From assembly GCA_918797485.1 (NCBI GenBank), contig CAKKNE010000005.1:4588001-4652000 (forward strand): DNA of 64,000 nucleotides. Reading direction: 5' to 3'. The DNA comes from Pelagomonas calceolata (lineage: Eukaryota > Sar > Pelagophyceae > Pelagomonadales > Pelagomonadaceae). The notes under the pieces were generated by a model. It saw only the letters and a list, made by a program, of their open reading frames with translations. It was not told the DNA's origin and did no database searches. Positions 46,494-54,998 of the stretch are shown one piece after another (position 1 is the stretch's first letter; each line of letters opens with the position of its first letter). A program made the position numbers and the translations under genes.

Positions 46494-46823
46494 GGTGATA
46501 CGTGAGCTGTAGCGAGCTGTGGTGATGTGCACGAGCGGCGCTGCGGTTTTGCAGGAGCGCTTTTGAAATGGTGTGCTAAAACGCACTTTGCGGCGTCAAA
46601 AGCCAGGCGTTTCTTGGATGACAGCGATGTGGATGAAATGCAGCAGCTATGCGGCGTTGCACACTACAGCTGTCCGTTTTTAGTTTTAAACAGGCTGTGA
46701 AATCAAAATGCAGCTTTTTGAACTCGCATTTTTTTAGTGCAGATGTCCCGCCAACACGTCTAGGAGAGACGATTGGACCCCGTGGAGTCTCCTAGGGGTA
46801 CACTCTGGTCTGGCTGCGGCCTT

Positions 46824-46845
46824 CTAGTGTCTTACATGCCGCTAG
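46824..46845. repeat. CTAG near-palindrome, promoter-associated
   Basis: Reverse orientation: CTAGTGTCTTACA then TGCCGCTAG. It lies in the 503-bp divergent gap between the AT-hook gene (46493) and CDC6 (46997). The gap also has an AT-rich stretch with TTTTTAGTTTTAAAC near 46680. Confidence 0.8.
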
Positions 46846-46996
46846 ATAATCTCGGACCGCGCGCGCTTGTATCAAGCAAGCGCATAAACTGCACTTGCGC
46901 GCTCTGAAGCACGGTCGCTGCTTGCCAGGGACCCGCCGCAGCGGTGCCCGGCGCCCGAGCGCGTCGCGTGCCCCACGCGTTGCATAAACACAAAAA

Positions 46997-48436
46997 ATGT
47001 CGAGCGCCCCCAAAAAACGCAAGCTCTCCATAGCGGTAGGAGACAAGGTCGACGCGCTCTGGCCCGCCGACGGCGAGTACTACCCGGCCAAGGTGCGCGC
47101 TATTAATGAAGACGGCACCATCGCGCTAGATTACGCGGACGGCGACCGGCGGAACGACGCCACAACTTCTGAACTGCGCTGCAAGAAGCCATTGCTGGAA
47201 GCGCCCACGACACCAGAGGCGCCGCCCTCGGAGCCGTCGGAACCGTCACCAATAAACCCGGACGACGCGCTGCGACTGAGCTACGCGCCCGACACCACGT
47301 CTCACAGAGAAACGGAGTACGAGGCCATCCGCCGCTTCTTCGCTGAAAGATTAGAACAAAGGCGCGGCGGCTCGTTGTACGTCTGCGGCGCGCCGGGCAC
47401 GGGCAAGACATTACATGTGGAGCGCGCGCGTGCTCACGTGCTCGGTTCCATCCCAACGCGCGATGCCAAAGCATGCTTCCTGCGGGGCACGGCCTTTGCC
47501 TCTGGTGATGCGTTTCTGAGGGCCGTGGCGAAGGGCGTTTGTTCCTCTTCCGTACTCCAGGGCGACCCGGAACGGGGCGAGCTTTTGTTGAGACTCAAGG
47601 AGACGTGCGACGCGGGAACCAAGACGAATCCCGTACTGAGGGTTGTGGTCGTCGACGAGATTGATTCTTTATTAAAATGCGGCGGCGAAGCCCTCAGAAA
47701 GGTTTATGGGCTAGCTACGAGGGAGACGTCGACGCTAGCTCTGGTCGGGGTCGCGAACGCGATTGATGTCCCTCGACGCGCCTTTTTTGGGGACATTCCC
47801 CGGAATTCCGAAGAAGCCTCGAGGCACGGCACCGTGGTATTTAGACCGTACGAGCACAAGCAGCTCGTCGACATCGTCAAGCAAAGGGTCGGCGAAGGTG
47901 TTTTTGCTGCGCCGGCCCTCGAGTTTGTCGCGCGCAAGGTCGCGGCTCATAGTGGTGATGCTAGACGTGCCTTGGATGCGTGTCGGGCGGCTCTCTTAAG
48001 CGCTAGGCGCCACGGTGAACATCCCGTGTCCATGGCGCGGGCCGCCGAGGCGATCCGGGAAAGTGGAGGCGCGACGCACGGGCCTTTGGCCGCCGTGGCT
48101 TCGTTGCCGCACCACGCGCACGTCGCTTTACGAGCGGCCTTGGACCTGTCCACGAACGCCGACCGGAGCTTCACGCGGTCTGCTTTAGCGACGGCCTATT
48201 CCAGGTTACAACCGCAATTAGGGCGGCGCGGCGACTGCGCGGGCGCGGCCGACGACAGCGTCGCTCTCCTAGAATCCGCGGGACTCGTCGGCGCGGCGCC
48301 GGACCGGCGGTCGAAGGCGCTCAAGGCGCGGAACCCGGGCCAGGCGAAGCTTCGGGTGCTGGTCGACGCCGACGACGCGCGCGCGGCGCTCGAGCGGGGC
48401 GCGCGGTCGTCGGCGCTCGCCGCGCGGGCGCGCTAG
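46997..48436 (+). CDS. CDC6: CDC6/ORC1-type AAA+ replication-licensing ATPase with Tudor-like N terminus
   Basis: 479 aa, single exon. Residues 12-62 form a Tudor/SGF29-like barrel (VGDKVDALWPADGEYYPAKV, then EDGTIALDYADGDRRNDAT). The AAA+ core follows: RETEYEAIRRFFAERLEQRR, Walker A GAPGTGKT (131-138), Walker B VVVDEIDSLL near 225, sensor 1 TLALVGVANAIDVPRRAFFG, sensor 2 HSGDARRALDACR. A winged helix forms the C terminus (FTRSALATAYSRLQPQL). CDC6 loads MCM2-7 at origins with ORC and Cdt1. The SRF/NLS-like N-terminal KKRKL supports nuclear location. The Tudor-like part is not standard for CDC6. Confidence 0.85.
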   Translation: MSSAPKKRKLSIAVGDKVDALWPADGEYYPAKVRAINEDGTIALDYADGDRRNDATTSELRCKKPLLEAPTTPEAPPSEPSEPSPINPDDALRLSYAPDTTSHRETEYEAIRRFFAERLEQRRGGSLYVCGAPGTGKTLHVERARAHVLGSIPTRDAKACFLRGTAFASGDAFLRAVAKGVCSSSVLQGDPERGELLLRLKETCDAGTKTNPVLRVVVVDEIDSLLKCGGEALRKVYGLATRETSTLALVGVANAIDVPRRAFFGDIPRNSEEASRHGTVVFRPYEHKQLVDIVKQRVGEGVFAAPALEFVARKVAAHSGDARRALDACRAALLSARRHGEHPVSMARAAEAIRESGGATHGPLAAVASLPHHAHVALRAALDLSTNADRSFTRSALATAYSRLQPQLGRRGDCAGAADDSVALLESAGLVGAAPDRRSKALKARNPGQAKLRVLVDADDARAALERGARSSALAARAR

Positions 48437-48606
48437 GCGTGGTTGGGGACCTAAGACTCGTACGTTCATATCCTTTCTTGGGACGACAGTCCGACGACGA
48501 CTCCGCGGCGCAAGACCCGAGTTGCAAAAAACACAGCGCAATCGGGCAGCCTAAACGCAAATTATTGGACGCCACGAGCCCGCGGGCAGCCTCTCAGAAG
48601 AACAAC

Positions 48607-48882
48607 ATGGCGACATACACGCCTGGCATCGCGCCCCGCGATTTTGACAGCGGTGTGACCGCCGAGGAAGTGGAAGTCTGGAAAGCATCCGAAGCCCAGC
48701 GCAAGAAGAACGCCGAGATCGAGGGCACGGCGGCGACGCCGTCGGCGGCGACCGACGACCAGCTGCCCAACCCCTTAAAAACGACGCACGAGGTGGATCA
48801 GTACCACGACGAGCAGCGCGTGCGCGACGCCGAGATCAACGACGCGCTCAAGGAGATCGCGAGCGGCGCGCCTTCCAAATAG
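48607..48882 (+). CDS. Small acidic hydrophilic protein, unknown
   Basis: 91 aa from ATG 48607 (MATYTPGIAPRDFDSGVTAE ... DALKEIASGAPSK). Charged and helical, with repeated DAEIND/NAEIEG motifs (AQRKKNAEIEGTA; EQRVRDAEINDAL), no family recognised. The stop is 4 bp from the ATG of the next gene on the same strand, so the two must share transcribed DNA. Coding character (acidic, no Arg-rich shadow composition) supports a real gene. Confidence 0.55.
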   Translation: MATYTPGIAPRDFDSGVTAEEVEVWKASEAQRKKNAEIEGTAATPSAATDDQLPNPLKTTHEVDQYHDEQRVRDAEINDALKEIASGAPSK

Positions 48883-48886
48883 AGTC

Positions 48887-50227
48887 ATGCGGCGCTTTGC
48901 TCTATTCGTCGCGGCGCGCGCGGCGCTGGCCGAGGTGGTCTGTGGCGGACATTCGGCGGCGTCGTGCGACCTCTGTCCGCAAGGCAACGGCGCGGCCTGG
49001 TGCAACGGCGAGTGTACGTGGTTGGATAACGAATGCACCTCGGGCTGCTACGGCGACGAGCAAGCCTCGTGTAGTGGCGATAGCTGCGAGTGGATTGACG
49101 CGACAGGCTCATGCCGCGATGCCTTGTCGGATTCCGTCCGCACGGCGTCCGTGCACCTCAACTACAGCCCGTCGGTCGCCCAGGCGGCTTTCTGGTGGCA
49201 GCGCGTCGAGCCGAGAGACGTTGCCGAGGCTACCTACTTTGCATCGAACGGCTTCCAGTACGGCTACGGCGGCGTCCAGCAACCCACGGATTCACTCGAT
49301 CGTGCCATTTTTTCTATATGGGATACCTGCGATACCGAGCACAACACGTGCGACGCCGATGACCTCGCCACCACCGTCGCGTGCGGGACTGGCGTGACTT
49401 GTACCGGCTTCGGGGGCGAGGGCACCGGTCGCAAGTCGCAGCTCGACGCGGAGCTCGGTGCCGGCCCGTACTACTACGTGACGCAAGCCCACGAGGTGGG
49501 CGATCGCGCCCAGTTTAGCGGGTATATCTGGTCTCAATCGCTTGGTTGGCGTTTCCTCAGCAGAATTGAGCTCAAGGCAGCAGCGGACATCGATGGACTG
49601 TATTCTTTCGTCGAGCAGTGGGTCGCCGGCGAGGACGCCGCACGCTCAGCGCGCTACGGACCGACGTACATGAGCGACGCGAGCGCTCCGACGACCTTTC
49701 ACCAGATCGACGAAGCGACGTTCTCCTACGGCACCCTCGAGAACCATAAGCACGTCAACGCGTGGGAATGTGCCTCAAACAGTATCGCCATCTCTACAGG
49801 CGGCGACACGGTCCAGGCGGCGGCGTCGGGGACGTCCTTCCCTTACGACCCCGCGGCGCCTCCCACAGAGCTGGTCGACTTTGCGGCGAAGGTGCCTTGT
49901 TTGCAAGCCGCAACCGCGACGGACGCCGTCGAGGCGTGCCTTGCGGCCCCAGCGCCGACGGCCGTGCCGACGGCCGCCGCGCCTTCGCCGTCGCCGAGCC
50001 CCACCATGTCGCCGCCCGACCACGTCGATTGCGCCGCGCTCTGGGATCCGGTCTGCGGCGGCGACGGCACGACCTACTCCAACGCCTGTCGGGCCGACGC
50101 TGCTGGCGTCACGTACGTGTCCGGTGCTTGTGCCGCCCAGGCGTTGAATTTCAACATTACGTCGGGCGCCGCGCCTCGGACGACTTCTGCCGCGCTGGCC
50201 GCGGCCGTCGCGGTGCTGGCGGCATAG
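48887..50227 (+). CDS. Secreted DUF3472-like protein with Kazal domain and C-terminal anchor signal
   Basis: 446 aa. Signal peptide MRRFALFVAARAALAEVVCG, then a Cys-rich segment (CDLCPQGNGAAWCNGECTWL; CSGDSCEWID). The central DUF3472-type domain (about 95-280) reads YFASNGFQYGYGGVQ, then RAIFSIWDT. A Thr/Pro/Ser linker (APTAVPTAAAPSPSPSPTMS) leads to a Kazal-type inhibitor motif CAALWDPVCGGDGTTYSNAC (about 383-420). The last 18 residues are hydrophobic (ALAAAVAVLAA), as for a GPI-anchor signal. Likely a cell-surface protein; no enzyme function claimed. Confidence 0.75.
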   Translation: MRRFALFVAARAALAEVVCGGHSAASCDLCPQGNGAAWCNGECTWLDNECTSGCYGDEQASCSGDSCEWIDATGSCRDALSDSVRTASVHLNYSPSVAQAAFWWQRVEPRDVAEATYFASNGFQYGYGGVQQPTDSLDRAIFSIWDTCDTEHNTCDADDLATTVACGTGVTCTGFGGEGTGRKSQLDAELGAGPYYYVTQAHEVGDRAQFSGYIWSQSLGWRFLSRIELKAAADIDGLYSFVEQWVAGEDAARSARYGPTYMSDASAPTTFHQIDEATFSYGTLENHKHVNAWECASNSIAISTGGDTVQAAASGTSFPYDPAAPPTELVDFAAKVPCLQAATATDAVEACLAAPAPTAVPTAAAPSPSPSPTMSPPDHVDCAALWDPVCGGDGTTYSNACRADAAGVTYVSGACAAQALNFNITSGAAPRTTSAALAAAVAVLAA

Positions 50228-50256
50228 CCCTTCCCCCTACAATTGAATAGTGAGCC

Positions 50257-50969
50257 TTACGACGACGAGGCGTTCGCCTCGGACCAGCTCTTCGTCGTGG
50301 GGACCTGCGTCTGGAGCCGCTCGGCGTACGGCGCCGCCAGCGTCAGCCGCCCGTTCTCCGAGCGGCGGATCAGGCGCCGCGCCGCGTCGGACTCGCTCCC
50401 CTTGGTGCTCTTCCAGGCGGCGCCGAGCCGTTCTAAACATTCCTCACGGCACCGCGAGTGGCTCAGGGCCCGCTTCGTCGTCTGTAGGCCCTCCGCGAGG
50501 TTCCGGCCCTAAGAGAACGCGCCGACGACCGTGAGGGGGAGCGGCTGTTTAGTGGACGTGTACTTGCGCATGAGGACGTTGCCGCCGACCTGTGTGGAAA
50601 TCAACCAGTGTGTCGGGTGCACCCGATAATTCTTCACTAAGTCATTTCTCGGCGATGACGCGGCCGTGCTGGCCCCGTCGAGCGGTGAGGAACCGGCATC
50701 GCCACGCCATCGAGCAGGCGGCGCGTCGATGGCGTGGAGGTCGACGCGGCGATTCGGGACGAACGCGCCGTAAATTTGATTTCCACACAGCCACCGACGG
50801 CGCCAACGGCGGCGGCGAGCGCTAGAAGACCAGCAAACTTGAAAGAAATCGGCGCGTCGTCGTCCAGGAAGTGGGGCTCTTTTCTTTGGCCGAGCGGCGG
50901 GCTCCGCGTCTGCGGCGACGCGTGGGACCGGCGCGAGTGCTTGTGCTTTTGCTGGTGGGGCCGAGGCAT
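50257..50969 (-). CDS. Small single-pass membrane protein with introner
   Basis: Exon 1 50969-50799 encodes MPRPHQQKHKHSRRSHASPQ ... FLDDDAPISFKFAGLLALAAAVGA, a basic start and one membrane helix. The introner IE-10 is next. Downstream sequence continues as VGGNVLMRKYTS and, after a probable second intron ending TTCTCTTAG near 50512, as GRNLAEGLQTTKRALSHSRC ... TLAAPYAERLQTQVPTTKSW to a stop at 50257. The donor of that second intron is uncertain, so exact protein length is not given. No family recognised. Convergent with the DUF3472/Kazal gene, 29 bp apart. Confidence 0.55.
50590..50790 (-). mobile_element. Introner IE-10, full-length form
   Basis: 201 bp, ends CTGTGTGGAAATCAA and TTGATTTCCACACAG. 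Contains the long arm (GGTGCACCCGATAATTCTTC, GACGCGGCCG) and the CCACGCCATCGA / TCGATGGCGTGG hairpin. Target copies CCGCCGAC (50582-50589) and CCACCGAC (50791-50798), 7/8. The intron on the coding strand is 50798-50590, donor GTCGGTGG. Confidence 0.9.
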
Positions 50970-51090
50970 TGTTGCGGCGTCGCGCAGTGATCGTGGTTAA
51001 TATGTATTAGTCTCGTGTCCTTTACGCCTAACACAAACGCCTCGCGCGGCGCGGCGCCGCGCACTCTCTCCGACCGTCTGTCTCGGCAGT

Positions 51091-51111
51091 CTAGTATGTC
51101 GTCACGCTAGC
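51091..51111. repeat. Degenerate CTAG near-palindrome
   Basis: Reverse orientation, CTAGTATGTCGTCACGCTAGC split as CTAGTATGTC / GTCACGCTAGC. It lies in the 286-bp divergent gap between 50969 and 51256. Confidence 0.45.
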
Positions 51112-51255
51112 TGTGAAGCCGTCGTTATCGGTGCTTACTCACTCGCAATTCCAAATCGTCCTTAGTCTTCTTAGGTCATGTATCTACTCGCCCGGCGACC
51201 AGGGGTCGACCGCGGTCGGCGACGCGCGCGGTCCTGTTACTAGCGGCCCGGGCCC

Positions 51256-51543
51256 ATGGCTCACGCCGCGGCCCTCACGAACACGCCGGCTTCGACGGGA
51301 CCGGCCTACGTCAACATGCCCCCTGTCGCTTCGGCGCCGCCGGCGGGACCCGGTTCGTACGTCGTCGACGGCACGCCCGTCGTCCAGGCGACGATCGTGC
51401 AAGCCGCGCCGGTGCAATCGGTGCCCGTGGCTGACCCGCCGCCGACGTATCTGCCGCCGCAGTGGGAGGAGCGGATCGCGCCCGACGGGCGGCCCTACTA
51501 CGTCAACCACCAGACGCAGACGACCCAGTGGCATCCCCCCTGA
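51256..51543 (+). CDS. Small WW-domain protein
   Basis: 95 aa. A Pro/Ala/Val-rich N terminus ([37 protein letters not shown]) precedes a complete WW domain in the last 30 residues: [20 protein letters not shown], then TTQWHPP, with both Trp residues and the Tyr-Tyr pair. WW domains bind Pro-rich ligands such as PPxY. Ending right after the WW is unusual but the stop is clear. A role as an adaptor is inferred. Confidence 0.75.
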   Translation: MAHAAALTNTPASTGPAYVNMPPVASAPPAGPGSYVVDGTPVVQATIVQAAPVQSVPVADPPPTYLPPQWEERIAPDGRPYYVNHQTQTTQWHPP

Positions 51544-51572
51544 TGGTGGACTCCTCCCCGTGTAGATTAGCT

Positions 51573-51595
51573 CTAGTGTCTTACAGTACGCTAGC
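51573..51595. repeat. CTAG near-palindrome in a tandem gap
   Basis: Reverse orientation: CTAGTGTCTTACA then GTACGCTAGC, 30 bp after the WW-protein stop and 133 bp before the next plus-strand start. Confidence 0.75.
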
Positions 51596-51727
51596 ATGCC
51601 AGGCAAGGCAAAAGAGGCCAAACAGCCGTGCTTGCGGGCTGGACAGGAGATAGCGTAGTGGCACACATTCGTCCAAGCAGCAGTCCAACTCTCAGACCAC
51701 CATCACTGGCAGCCGGCGCGAGCGCTA

Positions 51728-53579
51728 ATGGGTGACAAGCGCTCGGGCGCCCGGCCGCGCCAGCCGAGCCAGGGCGGCTGCCTCGTCGTCGCAGCGCTCG
51801 TCTTGATGGCCTTCCTCTACGCCAACAACCCGGCAGTGCAGGACGCCGACGACGGCATCGCCCTGCGGCTCGCGCGCGTCGCTGAGCTCGACGTCGAGCT
51901 CCAGGGCCACGCCGCTTTAAGAGATGCGGCCCGCAGCGACGTGGAATTGGCGCGGGCCCAGGCGGAGCACATCGAAGCGCCGCCAGAACCGCCGCCACCA
52001 CCTCGGCAACAACGGCGCGAGGTATTAACCACGAAACCGGAGTCGCAGAAGGACTATAGGGGATACACCTTCTGGTCCTCCGACTTTCATATAAGCCCCA
52101 TCGCCGACTTGAAGGACCTCTTCGCGCCCATGGGCATGCGCATCATCGATGAGTCGTTGTCCGGCCACTGTCACCTGAAGAAGACGTGCTCGCGGAACCT
52201 CAAAGTGATTACTAAACAAAATGGTATCACGCTAGGACAGTGCCCCAACCAGTTGCGGCGCAAGTTCTTCGAGGCCTATGTTAATGATGCTAGAATGAGA
52301 AGTGTCGACGCGTTCTTATGTCATCATGCTGCTGGTTTGTGTGAAGCGTTCATGCCGTTCAACAAGTCGCTGATCGTCGTCGCTTCCACCAGATACGAGA
52401 TCGGCCGGCATGATCCTAGAAGGTGGAAGGCGTGGAACGCGAACCTCAAGGCCATCGCGGCGCATCCCCGCAATGTTGTGGCGGCGAACAACCGCTACGA
52501 CGCGGAGTACGTCAAGTACTTTACTGGTTTAAGTCATGTGCCGGTCCTGCCGAATTATTGTGGGTGGCGGTGTGGGAATCAACTTCCAGGCGCGCTCGTC
52601 GTCCCCGTGACTGCGTCTGCTCGATGACGTCGACGTGACGTTTCGCTGTAACAGCGTCTGCTCGATGGCGTGGAGATACCACGCCATCGGCGCGACGACG
52701 TCCCAGTGATTGTGTCTGCTCGATGGCGTGGAGATTCGACGCCATCGGCGCGGCGTCGTCTGCTAACTCACCGGTTGATTTCCACACGCAGGCGGATATA
52801 CGGGCGTAACCTACAACCCGACGCGACGACAAATACTAATAGGGCCAGGACGAGGCGTCAAGGACCACTTCGTCCAGCAGCTTGATAGCGCGGCAAGAAA
52901 TAAACGATTCCAGGGCCAACAACTCCAATTCAAGCGAATACGGGACCTCTACCCGCACTTCGAATATAGCGATTTAGCAGCCCACCCTTGTATCGTATTG
53001 ATCCCCTACCAAGTTTCATTGATGTCGATTTTCGAATATTACCGCATGGGTATACCGATGTGGGCGCCTTCACCGGAGTTATTGGCGCAGTGGCAGCTGA
53101 AGTACCGCGTCATGAGCGAGCGGACCTGGGATCTAGTCAGGAAGAAGCGGCCCACACGTGGAAGTCCTCTACCGAGAGCGCCCGGTGCTTCCCACAGACA
53201 CGACCCGAACGACGAGTTCGACATAAAGGCAATAGCCTTCTGGATCAAGTACGCGGACTTCTACGAGTGGCCCCACATTTCTACGTTTACTTCGTTCGAC
53301 GATTTGGTACAGCAGCTGACGGCTCCTTCGTTGGATCTGCGCGGCATGTCGCAGAAAGTCATCGCGTACAACGAGGAGATGGTCCGCGACTTGAAGAGCG
53401 AGTGGCGGTCCATCTTCGCGAAGATGTTCCGTGGGCTGCAGCCCGCGGCGTCGGAGCCGCGGGAGCAAAAGCGGAACTACGACGAGGCGCTACTCGCGAA
53501 GTACGGCGCGCGGCAGTCCGACCGGTGCGTCGGTGACGCGTTCGATGGGGCCGCTTCCGATTGGTTGGTTCGTCCTTAA
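51728..53579 (+). CDS. Type II membrane glycosyltransferase-like protein (two exons)
   Basis: Exons 51728-52559 and 52792-53579, 539 aa. A short cytosolic N terminus (GDKRSGARPRQPSQGG) precedes the anchor CLVVAALVLMAFLYANNP, then a coiled Ala/Glu stem and the lumenal domain from about residue 110: TFWSSDFHISPIADLKDLFA, FFEAYVNDARMRSVDAFLC, NKSLIVVASTRYEIGRHDPR. The introner splits VPVLPNYCG-YTGVTYNPTR. Exon 2 continues ILIGPGRGVKDHFVQQL, HPCIVLIPYQVSLMSIFEYY and MGIPMWAPSPELL, the C-terminal nucleotide-sugar-binding half of a GT-B-like fold. Topology fits a Golgi glycosyltransferase; exact family not assigned. Confidence 0.7.
52568..52791 (+). mobile_element. Introner IE-11 with internal repeats
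   Basis: Left end CGGTGTGGGAATCAA, right end TTGATTTCCACACGCAG. The intron is 52560-52791 (232 nt), donor GTGGGTGG at the expected target position; the downstream 8-mer GCGGATAT matches at 4/8. The interior contains two copies of a unit with TCTGCTCGATGGCGTGGAGA and CGCCATCGGCGCG (from about 52650 and 52708). Confidence 0.8.
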
Positions 53580-53975
53580 GTTTTGGGTTTTGTGCTTCCT
53601 GTATCTTTTCCGGTTGCGGTGGCGGCGGCGCGGCCTTGGACGCGCGTCAATCGAGTGTTAAGGGGCGTTGTAGGCGTGTCTGCGCGTCTGTGGCGGGTGA
53701 ATAAGGGTCTCCCACGCAGTTTGAAGCCCTGAATTTTAAACCTAGCGTAATTTAAACCTCTAGAATTGAGAGCTGACTGAGCATCAAACCGCTATCGCGC
53801 CGTACGCCACCGCTACGCACGCACACGCTACGTGCTCGTTGTCACAGCATCTTGCCACCGGTGGCAGTGACCTCCTAGCTCCGGACGCGCCACCTCGCCT
53901 CCGTTGCCAAGTGCAGCCAGTGCCCGCGTGCAACTGCTACCCGCCAAGACGCCGTCGACGCGCCAGCCAACAACC
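53580..53975. other. 396-bp tandem intergenic region
   Basis: Between the type II membrane protein stop and the coiled-coil start. Two TTTAAACCT words (near 53737 and 53752) and CTAGAATTGAGAG stand out from the GC-rich background. No CTAG palindrome of the usual form, no gene. Confidence 0.4.
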
Positions 53976-54773
53976 ATGATCAGACGACGAGTCCTCGCCC
54001 TGGCCCTCGTGGCCTTCACCGGGGAAGCGCTCCAGGCGCCGTCCACGGGGAGACTCATCCACCGGCACCTCGAGACGAGCGCCACGTCCAAGGTCCAGAC
54101 GCCGCGCGTCGACCTGTCCAAGCACGTGCAGCCCACGGCCGCCGAGATTTCCGCCGCGTTCGCCGAGACGCTCGTGAAGCAGCATGAAACTAGACTAAAA
54201 ACGGACAAGAAGCATGCGCGCGACCTCCAGCAGGCGCAAGCTGTCACAGATGAGGTCCAGGCGTTGCTCGATGAGACGCGCCAGGCCTTCCAAGAGTCCC
54301 TCGCGAAGACGCACGAGGCGAAACTGGAGATGCAGAAGGAGCATGCTGCTCAGCTCAATGCATTGCAGAGCGAGCTGCGCGAGACGCAAAAGGCGTTCGG
54401 CGACCAGTTAGTGAAGGCCCACGAACAAAAGATCAACCTCATCAACCAGCACTCCGTCGAATTAAGACAAGCCGACGCGCGCACGGACGCCGTACGGGAG
54501 GAGATGCAGGAGGTCCAGGCGGCCTTCACGGACTACATGGCCCGGAAGCAGAACGAACTGATGGAGCGCACCACGTCTTTACAGAAGGACGTCGATTCTG
54601 CTAGATCGGAGGCCGAGGCGAAGCAGGGCGAACTTGATCAGATCCAGGAGGCCTTCAACGAGCACACCCAACAAACCGACGACCTGATCGAAGCGCAAGG
54701 TGACGAACTGCGGAAAGCGCGCGAGACGCTCCAGGCCGTCGGGGCGTCTGCCATTGCGGCGCTGAAGGAGTAA
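53976..54773 (+). CDS. Coiled-coil protein, probably plastid or secretory targeted
   Basis: 265 aa from ATG 53976. MIRRRVLALALVAFTGEALQ is signal-like, with AL at the likely cut site. From residue 50 to the end the protein is one long coiled coil built of about 45-residue repeats: ETLVKQHETRLKTDKKHARD, ESLAKTHEAKLEMQKEHAAQ, DQLVKAHEQKINLINQHSVE, then more divergent copies. Gln, Glu, Lys and Ala dominate and Pro is absent. Structural role inferred; no family assigned. Single exon. Confidence 0.65.
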   Translation: MIRRRVLALALVAFTGEALQAPSTGRLIHRHLETSATSKVQTPRVDLSKHVQPTAAEISAAFAETLVKQHETRLKTDKKHARDLQQAQAVTDEVQALLDETRQAFQESLAKTHEAKLEMQKEHAAQLNALQSELRETQKAFGDQLVKAHEQKINLINQHSVELRQADARTDAVREEMQEVQAAFTDYMARKQNELMERTTSLQKDVDSARSEAEAKQGELDQIQEAFNEHTQQTDDLIEAQGDELRKARETLQAVGASAIAALKE

Positions 54774-54998
54774 AAATACAAGGAAATTACTATAGACAAC
54801 TAGTCGCATCGATGGCGTACCTGCGAGGGCCGCGCCGATCGGAGAAGCGCACGCTATCGACGCGACGTGCAACGACGACGAGGTGGGCGTTCTCAGGGGT
54901 AGTGACAGGTTTTGTCGACAGGCGTGGATTCGGTTTTTCAGTATGAATAGACATCAACGAACGGTGTGACGAGAAAACGAGGACGCCGCGGCGCGCGG
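54774..54998. other. Convergent spacer with inverted GATGGCGT-like words
   Basis: 225 bp. GCATCGATGGCGTACC (54808) and GCACGCTATCGACGCG (54849) are inverted copies of the introner hairpin arms without TIRs: a solo or decayed interior outside a gene. Nothing else seen. Confidence 0.45.
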
